A stretch of DNA of 64,000 bases from Nitrospira sp. (GTDB lineage Bacteria > Nitrospirota > Nitrospiria > Nitrospirales > Nitrospiraceae), in NCBI GenBank assembly GCA_024998595.1, contig JACOEK010000003.1, positions 496,001 through 560,000 on the forward strand, written 5' to 3'. The translations under genes and the position numbers were made by a program. How positions within the stretch are numbered: the stretch's first letter is position 1; each line of letters starts with the position of its first letter. Below are positions 1-7,696 of this stretch, piece after piece. The notes below the pieces were generated by a model, which worked only from the letters and a program-made list of their open reading frames with translations, was not told where the DNA came from and made no database searches.

Positions 1-227
1 CGAGGTAACGCCTCTGCCCGATGCCGCAGCAAGAGGGGCTGCAAGCGGGCTTTGAGGACCCCCCGTTGATTGGACGTCAGGTCCAGGTAGTGGTCCAGCT
101 GCCTGCTGATAAGCCAATCGGCATGCCGATATCCGAAAGAGAGCGCACAACCGCTCACCAACAGAAGAAGTGTCAACAGCGTCAGTCCCCTGAACAGGCG
201 GGAAGCCGGTATGAAGAACGTTCTCAT
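1..227 (-). CDS. DUF6279-like lipoprotein, N-terminal part (runs off the window)
   Basis: Reverse-strand reading frame open from an ATG at 227 to the window edge, 75 codons, so the C-terminus is missing. It starts MRTFFIPASRLF, then a hydrophobic stretch ending in VSGC, a lipobox, so an exported lipoprotein is expected. The mature part (YRHADWLISRQLDHYLDLT, then NQRGVLKARLQPLLLRHR) has the pattern of the DUF6279 lipoprotein family: a W-rich start, then 'DLT..QR..L..RL..LL..HR'. The function of the family is not known to me. A GAGG lies about 10 nt before the ATG. It is divergent from the cupredoxin-like lipoprotein gene at 462. Confidence 0.75.
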   Translation of the reverse strand, partial: MRTFFIPASRLFRGLTLLTLLLLVSGCALSFGYRHADWLISRQLDHYLDLTSNQRGVLKARLQPLLLRHRAEALP

Positions 228-309
228 CGTATGAGTACCTCAACACGTGGTCACTGCAGTCCCTGATGGCTCTGTATCGATCAATAACCAGACGATCCCT
301 CTACGCATA

Positions 310-354
310 CTGGGGGTTTCCCGAGTACGTAGACGCCACGGCCCTCAGTACTGT
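310..354 (+). promoter_or_regulatory. CTAGGGG-type promoter P1 for the cupredoxin-like lipoprotein
   Basis: Palindromic element CTGGGGGTTTCCCGAG at 310-325, exactly 23 nt, then TACTGT at 349-354 as a -10 box. Transcription would start near 361, leaving about 100 nt of leader before the ATG at 462. The arrangement matches the 16 other copies in this window; operator function is inferred. Confidence 0.6.
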
Positions 355-461
355 TGGCATGACAGGCAGGATCTTCCACGCAGGAAGATCCGCGTCACCG
401 ATCAGCTCGACGACACGATGGCATTCACTCTCACATTTCATCATACCAAGGAGGACACCCC

Positions 462-899
462 ATGAAGACATTCATCCACTCACTACTGGCCCTTGCGCTG
501 GTTTCACTGGCCGCCTGCTCCAATTCGCCGACCGCGACGAAGACGCGATCAGAAATGGATGTGGGAACGAAGACGGGCATGGTCAAGAATATCGTCATCA
601 AGGACACGATTACCCCCGATGCGTTGACGGTCCATGCGGGCGACGAGGTGCGCTGGATCAATCAGCGGCAGGATTCCGTCACCGTCACGATTGACGGACC
701 GCTGGAACACAACGTGTCCTGTCGAAATGGATTCTCTAAAGCGATGGGAATGGGCGTGGACAATTCCACCAATCTGGCCAGCAATGAAACCGCAGGCCTG
801 TGCTTTAGCCGTGTCGGCACCGTGAAGTATTCTGTCAGACCATCCAGCGATACGAGGACCACGATGGCAGACACGCATGGCTCCATCACGGTTCAGTAA
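462..899 (+). CDS. cupredoxin-like lipoprotein
   Basis: 145-aa exported protein. The N-terminus MKTFIHSLLALALVSLAAC is a signal peptide with lipobox LAAC, predicting lipidation at Cys19. The body has the cupredoxin pattern of an extracytoplasmic beta-sandwich: 'ITPDALTVHAGDEVRWINQ', then a C-terminal strand pair 'GLCFSRVGTVKYSV' and 'HGSITV'. The normal Cys-x(n)-His-Met copper loop is not clearly present, so copper binding is doubtful and the fold alone may be retained. The start is fixed by AAGGAGG nine bases upstream of the ATG. It has its own CTAGGGG-type promoter (310-354), linking it to the stress set. It converges on the catalase gene. Confidence 0.8.
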   Translation: MKTFIHSLLALALVSLAACSNSPTATKTRSEMDVGTKTGMVKNIVIKDTITPDALTVHAGDEVRWINQRQDSVTVTIDGPLEHNVSCRNGFSKAMGMGVDNSTNLASNETAGLCFSRVGTVKYSVRPSSDTRTTMADTHGSITVQ

Positions 900-1083
900 C
901 CTCTGAGTACACTCGGAATCTGACTCTTCGAGTGGTGTGCGATCGTCCAACGAGTTTAGGTCGGAGATCGCACGCCACAGAGAGCATGCCGACCTTGCGC
1001 CTGACAGCCATCAGGATCTTCAAACACAGAGTTTTCCTTCAGATCGAATAGAGCCTCGGCCCGCACTGAGGGAAGGGCTAGGC

Positions 1084-1114
1084 GCGCTCCCGTCATGCTT
1101 GATGACGGGAGCGC
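1084..1114. terminator. hairpin between convergent genes
   Basis: Perfect 13-bp inverted repeat: GCGCTCCCGTCAT at 1084-1096, loop GCTTG, complement at 1102-1114. It lies 13 nt past the catalase stop, between convergent genes, so a bidirectional terminator is likely. No clear T-run follows on either strand. Confidence 0.6.
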
Positions 1115-1126
1115 TGATGAAGCCCA

Positions 1127-3211
1127 TTACGCCAAGGTGCGCACCGAGGGTTCGCGGGCAAAAAACCGTTTGGCTGCCGCATCCAGAAACGCCGCAGTCA
1201 AACCGGTCACGCCTTCGTCCGGCACCACTCCTGCCTTGTCCAGCAACGGCCGCGCCGCTTCGGAGTGGCCGATCGCCTTCAGATGGCCGAAGGCATCCAT
1301 GACGAACTGCACCGCCGCCCCTTCTTTCAGCAACAATTGCGTGCCCTTGGCTGACAGGATAATCGCCACCGCATCGAATAACTGGGACGGGGAAGCAGCG
1401 AGCTGGCCGTCGGCCTTCAATTCTTTGCCGTTATCCAGCTTCGTACCGTGGAGCTTGGGCGCCACCAGGAATACGGTGCCGCCGGCTTTCTCGACCTGCT
1501 TGGCCATCCGATCGATCTCACCACCGTTCGATCCTTCGGCAAAGAGCAAACCGACCTTCCGTCCTTTCAACGTGGCCAGCATGTTTTTCTGAATCGACAG
1601 GGCGGGACTCGGCTTCATCTCGATCGGTTCCTTCGCCGCGCGAAGCTTAGCCGGAAGCGCGATGCCGAGGCCGTCGGCGACCCGTTTTGCCAAACCTTCG
1701 TCGACATTCCGTAATCTGCCGACCATGCGAGCCTGAACATTGTCCAGATTTACCTTGGCCAATTCGAACACAAACGCCGAGGCGAGATGAGCCCGCTCAT
1801 TGTCCGTGAGGGATTTCCAGAACATACGAGCCTGACTGAAGTGGTCGGCGAAGAGTTCGGGGCGAACACGAAGCTTGTCCCCCTGTTCGTCACGATCGCT
1901 TCTCCCGGGTGCGGTTGCAAATCCAACCGGACTTTCCCGAGGGCCCCCCTCCTCGCCTTGGGACGCGAGGCTGTTCGGCTCATAATTGGCGCGGCCGGTC
2001 GGCACCCGCATTTGCATCTGTCCGTCGCGTTGGAAGTTGGCCATGGGACACTTCGGTGCATTGATCGGCAGTTGATGGAAATTGGCTGTACCCAGGCGGG
2101 ATTTCTGCGTATCGAGGTACGAGAACAGCCTGCCTTGCAGTAACGGGTCGTTCGAGAAATCGATGCCCGGCACGATATTGGCCGGACAAAAGGCGACCTG
2201 TTCATTTTCTGCAAAGTGATTGTCCGGGTTCCGGTCGAGCACCAGGCGCCCGATGCGGCGTACGGGAATCTGTTCTTCAGGAATCAACTTGGTCGCATCG
2301 AGGACGTCATACGGCTGCTTATCCGCAAACGCCTGATCGAATGTCTGAATGCCCAGTTCCCATTCCGGAAAATTCTTGGCGTCGATGGCTTCCCGCAGAT
2401 CGCGCCGGTGGTAATCGTTATCCGCCGCCTGTAATTTCAGCGTTTCTTCCCAGACGGTCGATTGCAGACCCAGTTTCGGCTTCCAGTGAAACTTGACGAA
2501 GGTCTCCTTGCCCTTCTCGTTGACAAGCTTGAAGGTATGGACGCCGAAGCCTTCCATCATGCGGAACGAACGCGGAAGGGTCCGATCGGACATGGCCCAC
2601 ATCAGCATGTGGGTGCTTTCCGGCATGAGCGACGCCCAGTCCCAGAAGGTATCGTGCGCGCTGGCCGCCTGTGGGAAGCCGCTGTCTGCCTCCATCTTTA
2701 CGGCGTGAACAAGGTCCGGAAATTTCATGGCATCCTGAATAAAGAAGACGGGAATGTTATTGCCCACAAGATCCCAGTTACCGGTCTTGGTATAGAACTT
2801 GACGGCAAAGCCGCGCACATCGCGAGGCGTGTCGACCGAACCAGCGCCGCCGGCTACGGTAGAAAACCGCACGAACACAGGAGTCCGTTCACCTTTGCGT
2901 TGAAACAGATCGGCCTTCGTCAAGGAAGCGAGAGGCTCATAGACTTCGAAAAACCCATGCGCGGCCGAACCCCGCGCGTGCACGATGCGTTCCGGTATGC
3001 GCTCATGATCAAAGTGAAAGATCTTCTCCCGCAGCACGAAATCTTCAAGCAGCGTCGGGCCTCGCGCACCGCTCTTGAGGCTGTTTTGGTTGTCGGAGAC
3101 AGGGATGCCCTGGTCGGTCGTCAAGACCGGCTCTTTAGTTCCTCCGCCTGCTTGCTGATGTAGTTCTCCGCCCGCCCCTTGAGTCGTCTTCGTCTCCTGC
3201 TTTCCAGCCAT
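1127..3211 (-). CDS. katE: large-subunit monofunctional catalase (KatE/HPII type)
   Basis: 694-aa catalase that dismutates hydrogen peroxide to water and oxygen, cytoplasmic (no signal peptide). The catalytic His is in [12 protein letters not shown] (His78) and the distal Asn in [11 protein letters not shown] (about Asn151). The proximal haem-ligand Tyr is in [14 protein letters not shown]. After the haem core (to about residue 560) comes a Rossmann-like DJ-1/PfpI-type domain ([14 protein letters not shown]), the hallmark of large-subunit catalases such as E. coli HPII. The start is supported by GGAGAGGGAG upstream. It lies 72 nt after yihY on the same strand, so both may be read from the CTAGGGG promoter at 4495-4540. 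A hairpin at 1084-1114 closes the unit. Confidence 0.95.
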   Translation of the reverse strand: MAGKQETKTTQGAGGELHQQAGGGTKEPVLTTDQGIPVSDNQNSLKSGARGPTLLEDFVLREKIFHFDHERIPERIVHARGSAAHGFFEVYEPLASLTKADLFQRKGERTPVFVRFSTVAGGAGSVDTPRDVRGFAVKFYTKTGNWDLVGNNIPVFFIQDAMKFPDLVHAVKMEADSGFPQAASAHDTFWDWASLMPESTHMLMWAMSDRTLPRSFRMMEGFGVHTFKLVNEKGKETFVKFHWKPKLGLQSTVWEETLKLQAADNDYHRRDLREAIDAKNFPEWELGIQTFDQAFADKQPYDVLDATKLIPEEQIPVRRIGRLVLDRNPDNHFAENEQVAFCPANIVPGIDFSNDPLLQGRLFSYLDTQKSRLGTANFHQLPINAPKCPMANFQRDGQMQMRVPTGRANYEPNSLASQGEEGGPRESPVGFATAPGRSDRDEQGDKLRVRPELFADHFSQARMFWKSLTDNERAHLASAFVFELAKVNLDNVQARMVGRLRNVDEGLAKRVADGLGIALPAKLRAAKEPIEMKPSPALSIQKNMLATLKGRKVGLLFAEGSNGGEIDRMAKQVEKAGGTVFLVAPKLHGTKLDNGKELKADGQLAASPSQLFDAVAIILSAKGTQLLLKEGAAVQFVMDAFGHLKAIGHSEAARPLLDKAGVVPDEGVTGLTAAFLDAAAKRFFAREPSVRTLA

Positions 3212-3283
3212 GTGTCTTCTCCCTCTCCTTATGTAGGCTTGTTGGATGCCGCTGTAGATCTTTCATAGATCTTTGGTTTCTTG

Positions 3284-4357
3284 TCACTCCGAGCGTCGGG
3301 GGAAACGAGTCACCGCCACCCACAACAAAAGGACTGTCCCCCACCATGGCAGTTCATCCCCCGGCTGGTACTGAACTGGTTGCCGCAATGCGGAGCTCCC
3401 TGCTGCTGACTGCGGCCTGGGATGCCCCGGCGTTGGTCGAAGGCTTCCGGCCTTCGCTGGATCGGACACGACGGCCTTGTCCGTCGGAACGATCCGAGCC
3501 CCGATTTCATTGGCATAGACCTGCGTGAACTCTGCTCCGAACAGAACGATCTGCGCAGAGTAATAGATCCACACCAGCATGATGACGAGTGAGCCTGCCG
3601 ACCCGTAGGCCGAACCCACATCAGTTTTTCCAAGGTACAGTCCGATGGCGAACTTCCCGATCGTAAAAAGCACCGCGGTCAACAAGGCCCCCACCCACAC
3701 ATCGCCCCAGGCGATCCGGGCATCGGGCAGAATTTTGAACATCAAGGTGAAGAGACCCGAGATCACCAGCAGAGAAATCACAACATCCAACACCTGCAAA
3801 ACGAACTCAGGCGCTGGAAGCCATCCGCCATACCACTTCCCGAATGCCGCGAGCCCTGCACTCAGGAGCAGGGAGACGAGGAGCAAAAATCCTGTACCCA
3901 GCACCGCGCTGACCGACATAAATCGATCTCGAATGATGCCCCACAAACCGCGCCCCTCTTTCGGTTCCACTCCCCAGATCGTGTTCAGGGAGTCCTGCAA
4001 TTGAGCGAAGACTCCTGAGGCGCCAACCAGCAAGGTTGCCACGCCCAACACCATCGCAATAGTCCCAGTGGATGGCTCACTCGCATGTTCAATCATTTGC
4101 CGGATCGCGTCCGCGCTTTGAGGTCCCATCAAGTTCGTCGTCTGGTCCAGAATGTGTTTCTGTGCCGCTTCACGCCCGAATATCAGACCAATGAGTGAAA
4201 TCATCACGATCAGGAGGGGCACTAGCGACAGGACGGTATAGTAGGCCAACGCCGCTCCGTGGCGTGGAATCTTGTCGTTGTTCCACGCATCGAAGGCTGC
4301 TTGGAAGAGCTTCCAGAAAGATTGCGGTTGAAGCAGCGTTTTCCAGGTGCGGGACAT
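3284..4357 (-). CDS. yihY: YihY/UPF0761-family inner-membrane protein
   Basis: 357-aa polytopic membrane protein with about six transmembrane helices. The opening 'WNNDKIPRHGAALAYYTVLSLVPLL' and the later 'SAYGSAGSLVIMLVWIYYSAQIVLFGAEF' are signatures of the YihY family (formerly annotated RNase BN). Its role is uncertain; membrane transport or envelope integrity have been proposed. The C-terminal tail (from about residue 290) is Pro/Ser/Arg-rich and variable, ending in a Trp-rich hydrophobic segment. The first gene of a likely yihY-katE unit. Its leader of about 130 nt starts at a stable hairpin (4450-4487), and the promoter carries the shared palindrome. Confidence 0.88.
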   Translation of the reverse strand: MSRTWKTLLQPQSFWKLFQAAFDAWNNDKIPRHGAALAYYTVLSLVPLLIVMISLIGLIFGREAAQKHILDQTTNLMGPQSADAIRQMIEHASEPSTGTIAMVLGVATLLVGASGVFAQLQDSLNTIWGVEPKEGRGLWGIIRDRFMSVSAVLGTGFLLLVSLLLSAGLAAFGKWYGGWLPAPEFVLQVLDVVISLLVISGLFTLMFKILPDARIAWGDVWVGALLTAVLFTIGKFAIGLYLGKTDVGSAYGSAGSLVIMLVWIYYSAQIVLFGAEFTQVYANEIGARIVPTDKAVVSDPAKAGSLRPTPGHPRPQSAAGSSALRQPVQYQPGDELPWWGTVLLLWVAVTRFPRRSE

Positions 4358-4449
4358 ATCATTCTCTCTATCGCAAACCGGATGACCGAGGTTCGTCTGT
4401 CGGTGCCCAAGAAAATCTGGTGCTCAACCGACGTGTCAGGATCGCCCTC

Positions 4450-4487
4450 GACGCAAGCAGACACACAGATCCATCCCTGCTTGCGTC
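4450..4487 (-). other. 5'-leader hairpin of yihY mRNA
   Basis: Perfect 11-bp stem, GACGCAAGCAG (4450-4460) with CTGCTTGCGTC (4477-4487), loop 16 nt. The -10 box at 4495-4500 predicts transcription starting at about 4488, so the mRNA would begin with this stem-loop. It could protect the 5' end or regulate translation; that is inference. Confidence 0.45.
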
Positions 4488-4494
4488 CGCAGTA

Positions 4495-4540
4495 ACAGTG
4501 CCACCGTAAGTCTGGCGCGCATAACTCGGAAATACCCTAG
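4495..4540 (-). promoter_or_regulatory. CTAGGGG-type promoter P2 (yihY-katE)
   Basis: On the reverse strand the element reads CTAGGGTATTTCCGAG (4540 to 4525), followed after 24 nt by CACTGT (4500-4495). The -10 box is weaker than in the other copies. The same palindrome faces the DUF748 gene on the forward strand, where only a poor -10 (GATAAG, about 4566) is seen. Confidence 0.5.
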
Positions 4541-4701
4541 CGTGGCCGAAGCACCGTGGTTCGGCGATAAGCCTATGGAGACCAGGGGCATACCCAGTGT
4601 CCCAAATGGCCAATGGGCATTACCATGCGTACCAATGGGATTGCGAGCGCTTCGAAGTCCTTAGGCGTTGCATTTTGATCTGGCGGGCGAGGCACAGGAA
4701 C

Positions 4702-6342
4702 ATGAGCGTTCGAACCGACGATCCGCAGACGGCCTATTCACCGAATTCTTTTCCTGCCGCTTCACGCTCAAAGGTGCAGACCCGCAGAATGTGGCGATGG
4801 GCGGTCGTGGCTTGTGCGGCCCTCATTTTAGTGGCGGGGCTCGCCTTGCGATTCATCGATGAACCGTTGCGCGTCTATGCTGAACGCCAGTTGAACAGCC
4901 ACCTGGCCGGCTATACCTTTCATATCGGTGCGCTCGATTTCCATCCGATTGGTCTTTCCGTGGACTTGGAGAATGTGATCGTCCTACAGGATACGCATCC
5001 CGATCCACCGTTGGCCCACATCGCGGAATGGCATGCCAGCATTCATTGGAAAGCGCTGCTCTCCGGTCGCCTGGTCAGCGATCACATCATTGACCGACCT
5101 GTTCTTCATTTCACCCGCCCCCAGGCCGTTCAGGAGCTGAAGGAGGCACCGGCTCACAAGGAGAGTTGGCAGGAAGCCTTGTTTGCCGTCTACCCGCTGC
5201 AGATCAACGAACTCACCATCAACGACGGCGACGTGACCTATCGGGAAAACCCCGCATCCAAGCCCCTACGACTCACAAGCATTCAGGTCCGCGCGGAAAA
5301 TATTCGTAATGTGCGGTCAAAGCCATTGCAATACCCGTCACCCGTTCAGATCGAAGCCATCGTCTTCGACGGAGGCCGCTTCAACCTTAATGGACGAGCG
5401 GATTTTTTGGCCGAACCCTCGATGGGCATCGATGCGGACATCGTCCTCCGGAACATCAATCTGGCCGACCTCTTACCACTCACCGCCCAACGTCAAATCC
5501 AGCTCACGCAAGGTTCGTTGACGGCGACGGGGCATGTTGAATTGGCTCCTGCGGCGCAGGAAATTCGACTAACTTCGCTCAACCTCCATGATGTGAAAGC
5601 CGACTTTGTGCATGCGGTCCGAACGAAACCCCAGGAGCAGCGCACCGCGCAACAAGTGAGCCAGACGGCAGCCAAGGCTGCGAACCATCCCACGCTGCTG
5701 CTACGCATTGATCAGGGGAAAATCGAACGGAGTGAATTCGGATTCGTGAATGAGGCCACGAGCCCTTCCTATCGCATGTTTATCAGTGGAACAGCGATGG
5801 AGCTTGAGAATTGGAGCAACCAGCTCTCGGAAGGTACGGCGCGGGTGTCACTAAACGGCATGTTGATGGGAAGCGGCGCCATGAAGATCGCCGGAGCATT
5901 TCGGCCGGAACTCGACTCTCCGGACTTTGACCTATCGGTAAAAGTTATCAAAACCCAAGTCAAAACGCTGAATCGATTGTTGCGCGCCTATGGGGGGATC
6001 GATGCGGCAGGCGGCCTGTTTTCCCTCTTCAGCGAGATGAGCGTCAAAAATGGGACGGTGAAGGGATACTTAAAGCCTCTGTTTAAGGATGTGACGTTCT
6101 ATGATCCTCAACAGGACCGTGACAAAGGGATGCTCAATCGGATTTATGAGAAGACGATCAATGCGTTAGCGGAAATCCTCAAGAATACCCCTCGTGACGA
6201 GGTTGCGGCCAAAACCGATTTGTCCGGCACGGTTGATAACCCTCAAGCGAGCACCTGGGAGCTGGTGCTGACCCTTTTCCAAAACGCATTCTTCGACGCG
6301 GTCCTACCCGGCCTCGAAGGTAAAGTGAGGCATGAAGATTGA
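4702..6342 (+). CDS. DUF748 (AsmA-like) envelope protein
   Basis: About 546-aa protein with one N-terminal transmembrane anchor (VVACAALILVAGLALRFI) and a large periplasmic part of repeated beta-rich segments, as in DUF748/AsmA-like proteins. Diagnostic stretches are 'HIGALDFHPIGLSVDLENV', 'HWKALLSGRLVSDHIIDRP' and 'FKDVTFYDPQQDRDKGMLN' near the end. AsmA-like proteins are implicated in lipid transport or outer-membrane assembly; the exact role here is unknown. The start at 4702 was chosen because AGGA precedes it and the anchor follows closely; an in-frame ATG at 4597 is possible. It is divergent from yihY, a membrane neighbour. Confidence 0.8.
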   Translation: MSVRTDDPQTAYSPNSFPAASRSKVQTRRMWRWAVVACAALILVAGLALRFIDEPLRVYAERQLNSHLAGYTFHIGALDFHPIGLSVDLENVIVLQDTHPDPPLAHIAEWHASIHWKALLSGRLVSDHIIDRPVLHFTRPQAVQELKEAPAHKESWQEALFAVYPLQINELTINDGDVTYRENPASKPLRLTSIQVRAENIRNVRSKPLQYPSPVQIEAIVFDGGRFNLNGRADFLAEPSMGIDADIVLRNINLADLLPLTAQRQIQLTQGSLTATGHVELAPAAQEIRLTSLNLHDVKADFVHAVRTKPQEQRTAQQVSQTAAKAANHPTLLLRIDQGKIERSEFGFVNEATSPSYRMFISGTAMELENWSNQLSEGTARVSLNGMLMGSGAMKIAGAFRPELDSPDFDLSVKVIKTQVKTLNRLLRAYGGIDAAGGLFSLFSEMSVKNGTVKGYLKPLFKDVTFYDPQQDRDKGMLNRIYEKTINALAEILKNTPRDEVAAKTDLSGTVDNPQASTWELVLTLFQNAFFDAVLPGLEGKVRHED

Positions 6343-6395
6343 ACGGAGCCATGATCCCTGCCCGACTCCTGGCCCACGTCCATGGGCCGAAAGAA

Positions 6396-6440
6396 CTAGG
6401 GGAGAACCTAGTGGCCGGGCGGCATATTTTTTTTTACAGT
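6396..6440 (+). promoter_or_regulatory. CTAGGGG-type promoter P3
   Basis: CTAGGGGAGAACCTAG at 6396-6411, exactly 23 nt, then TACAGT at 6435-6440. Transcription would start near 6447, about 47 nt before the ATG at 6494. Confidence 0.7.
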
Positions 6441-6493
6441 CCGAAAATAGTCGACCGTCGGCAGTTCATTCCGGAAGAGAAGAGAGGTGGGTT

Positions 6494-6952
6494 ATGAAGA
6501 CAGAGACGAGAAAGTTTATTCCCATCTGCTGCGTCTGTGAAAACGTTCGAGGTGAAACCCTGTCGCCTGGTGCGGAGCCCGAATGGGGTCCTCTAAAGAC
6601 TTATCTCGACAGGCATCATTTAACAATTGGAGCCTACCGTCTCACTCATACCTACTGCCCCGCGTGTGCCGTACAATTCACCAAATTAGGAAGAACCCCT
6701 CGTCCGGTTGTGATCGAGGAACCTCCTGCGAGCGACAACAGTGTCACGCCGACCATCCTAGATGCCTTCGATCACATGCAACAGTGCGACCTGGACATGC
6801 TGGTAGAAGCCTGCCCGACCCTCACCTGGAATCAGGTGTTTTCTGAGGTAGACCGCCTCAGCCGTATGGGACAACTGCGATTGAGCTACCTCGGACAAGG
6901 CCGCTACAACATCGAACGGCCGCAACTTGTCGAGGTGGGTGCCGGTTCATAA
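6494..6952 (+). CDS. unknown Cys-rich protein with winged-helix-like C-terminus
   Basis: 152-aa soluble protein I cannot name. The N-terminal half has two CxxC pairs (ICCVCENVRG and YCPACA), suggesting a zinc- or iron-binding knuckle. The C-terminal half (from about residue 95, 'DAFDHMQQCDLDMLVEACP' to 'LRLSYLGQGRYNI') looks like a small winged-helix module. No signal peptide or membrane segment. GAGGTG before the ATG fixes the start. It has its own CTAGGGG promoter. Its last 49 nt overlap the end of the convergent EEP gene. A metal-linked regulatory role is possible but not shown. Confidence 0.7.
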   Translation: MKTETRKFIPICCVCENVRGETLSPGAEPEWGPLKTYLDRHHLTIGAYRLTHTYCPACAVQFTKLGRTPRPVVIEEPPASDNSVTPTILDAFDHMQQCDLDMLVEACPTLTWNQVFSEVDRLSRMGQLRLSYLGQGRYNIERPQLVEVGAGS

Positions 6953-7674
6953 CCCTTCCCTATTGCGAAGCCTGTACGGTGTACCGGTTCATACCAGACT
7001 TCTGCCTTCACCGGGAGGTGATCAGACGCAGTGAGGCTCTCTCCCGAATGATGGGCGTGAATGCCCCGTAAGGCCTGAGGGGGACATACCCAAATACGAT
7101 CCAATGCCAACATGGGCCAGACGGTGGGAAAGGTAGGCGGAGAGGCCGTTGAGCCGAACACTTCCCCTATGACCCGAAGTGACTTCCCCCACACGTGCCA
7201 TTCATTCAAGTCGCCCATGAGGATCGTCAAGTCCTCCCGTTTCACATTCAAGCATTCCAACAATCGCGTCGCTTGCAGCGGCCGCTCCTGCGGCCACAGT
7301 CCCAAATGCGTCGTCACCACATGGATGATGGCACCCTGACAGAGCAGATCTGCGGCCAGCGCACCCCGCGGCTCATGGGTCCCGACGGAGAGGTCCCATC
7401 GCCGGACTCTTCTCACAGGATAGCGCGTCAACAAAGCATTCCCGTACTTCCCTGCCTCTGAGGTTCGCACCGGTCCCCCGATCGCTGTCATGCCTAATTT
7501 GACCGCCAGCCAGGTCAAAATCTGATCGGGATCCTGGCCGGAAAAATCTACCTCCTGCAGTGCCACAATATCCGCATCCATTTCCTGGAGCACCCGCAGG
7601 ATACGATCCTGGTCATAACGCCCGTCCCTCCCGAAACCGCGATGAATGTTGTACGAGGCCACCTGTAGGCGCAT
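6904..7674 (-). CDS. endonuclease/exonuclease/phosphatase (EEP) family protein
   Basis: About 256 aa with the EEP-superfamily motifs in order: VASYNIHRG, ALQEVD, TTHLG, MGDLNEW (metal-binding Asp and Asn) and SDHLPV (catalytic Asp-His). Members hydrolyse phosphodiesters of DNA, RNA or phospholipids with Mg2+; the substrate cannot be told from sequence. The start at 7674 was chosen for AAGGA upstream; longer in-frame reading from 7923 runs into the neighbouring gene. It starts 22 nt after the phospholipase D-like gene, so the two are co-transcribed, a common pairing that suggests work on phospholipids. No signal peptide is visible. The 3' end overlaps the convergent gene by 49 nt. Confidence 0.85.
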   Translation of the reverse strand: MRLQVASYNIHRGFGRDGRYDQDRILRVLQEMDADIVALQEVDFSGQDPDQILTWLAVKLGMTAIGGPVRTSEAGKYGNALLTRYPVRRVRRWDLSVGTHEPRGALAADLLCQGAIIHVVTTHLGLWPQERPLQATRLLECLNVKREDLTILMGDLNEWHVWGKSLRVIGEVFGSTASPPTFPTVWPMLALDRIWVCPPQALRGIHAHHSGESLTASDHLPVKAEVWYEPVHRTGFAIGKGYEPAPTSTSCGRSML

Positions 7675-7696
7675 CGACTGCATCCTTTCCGAGGTG

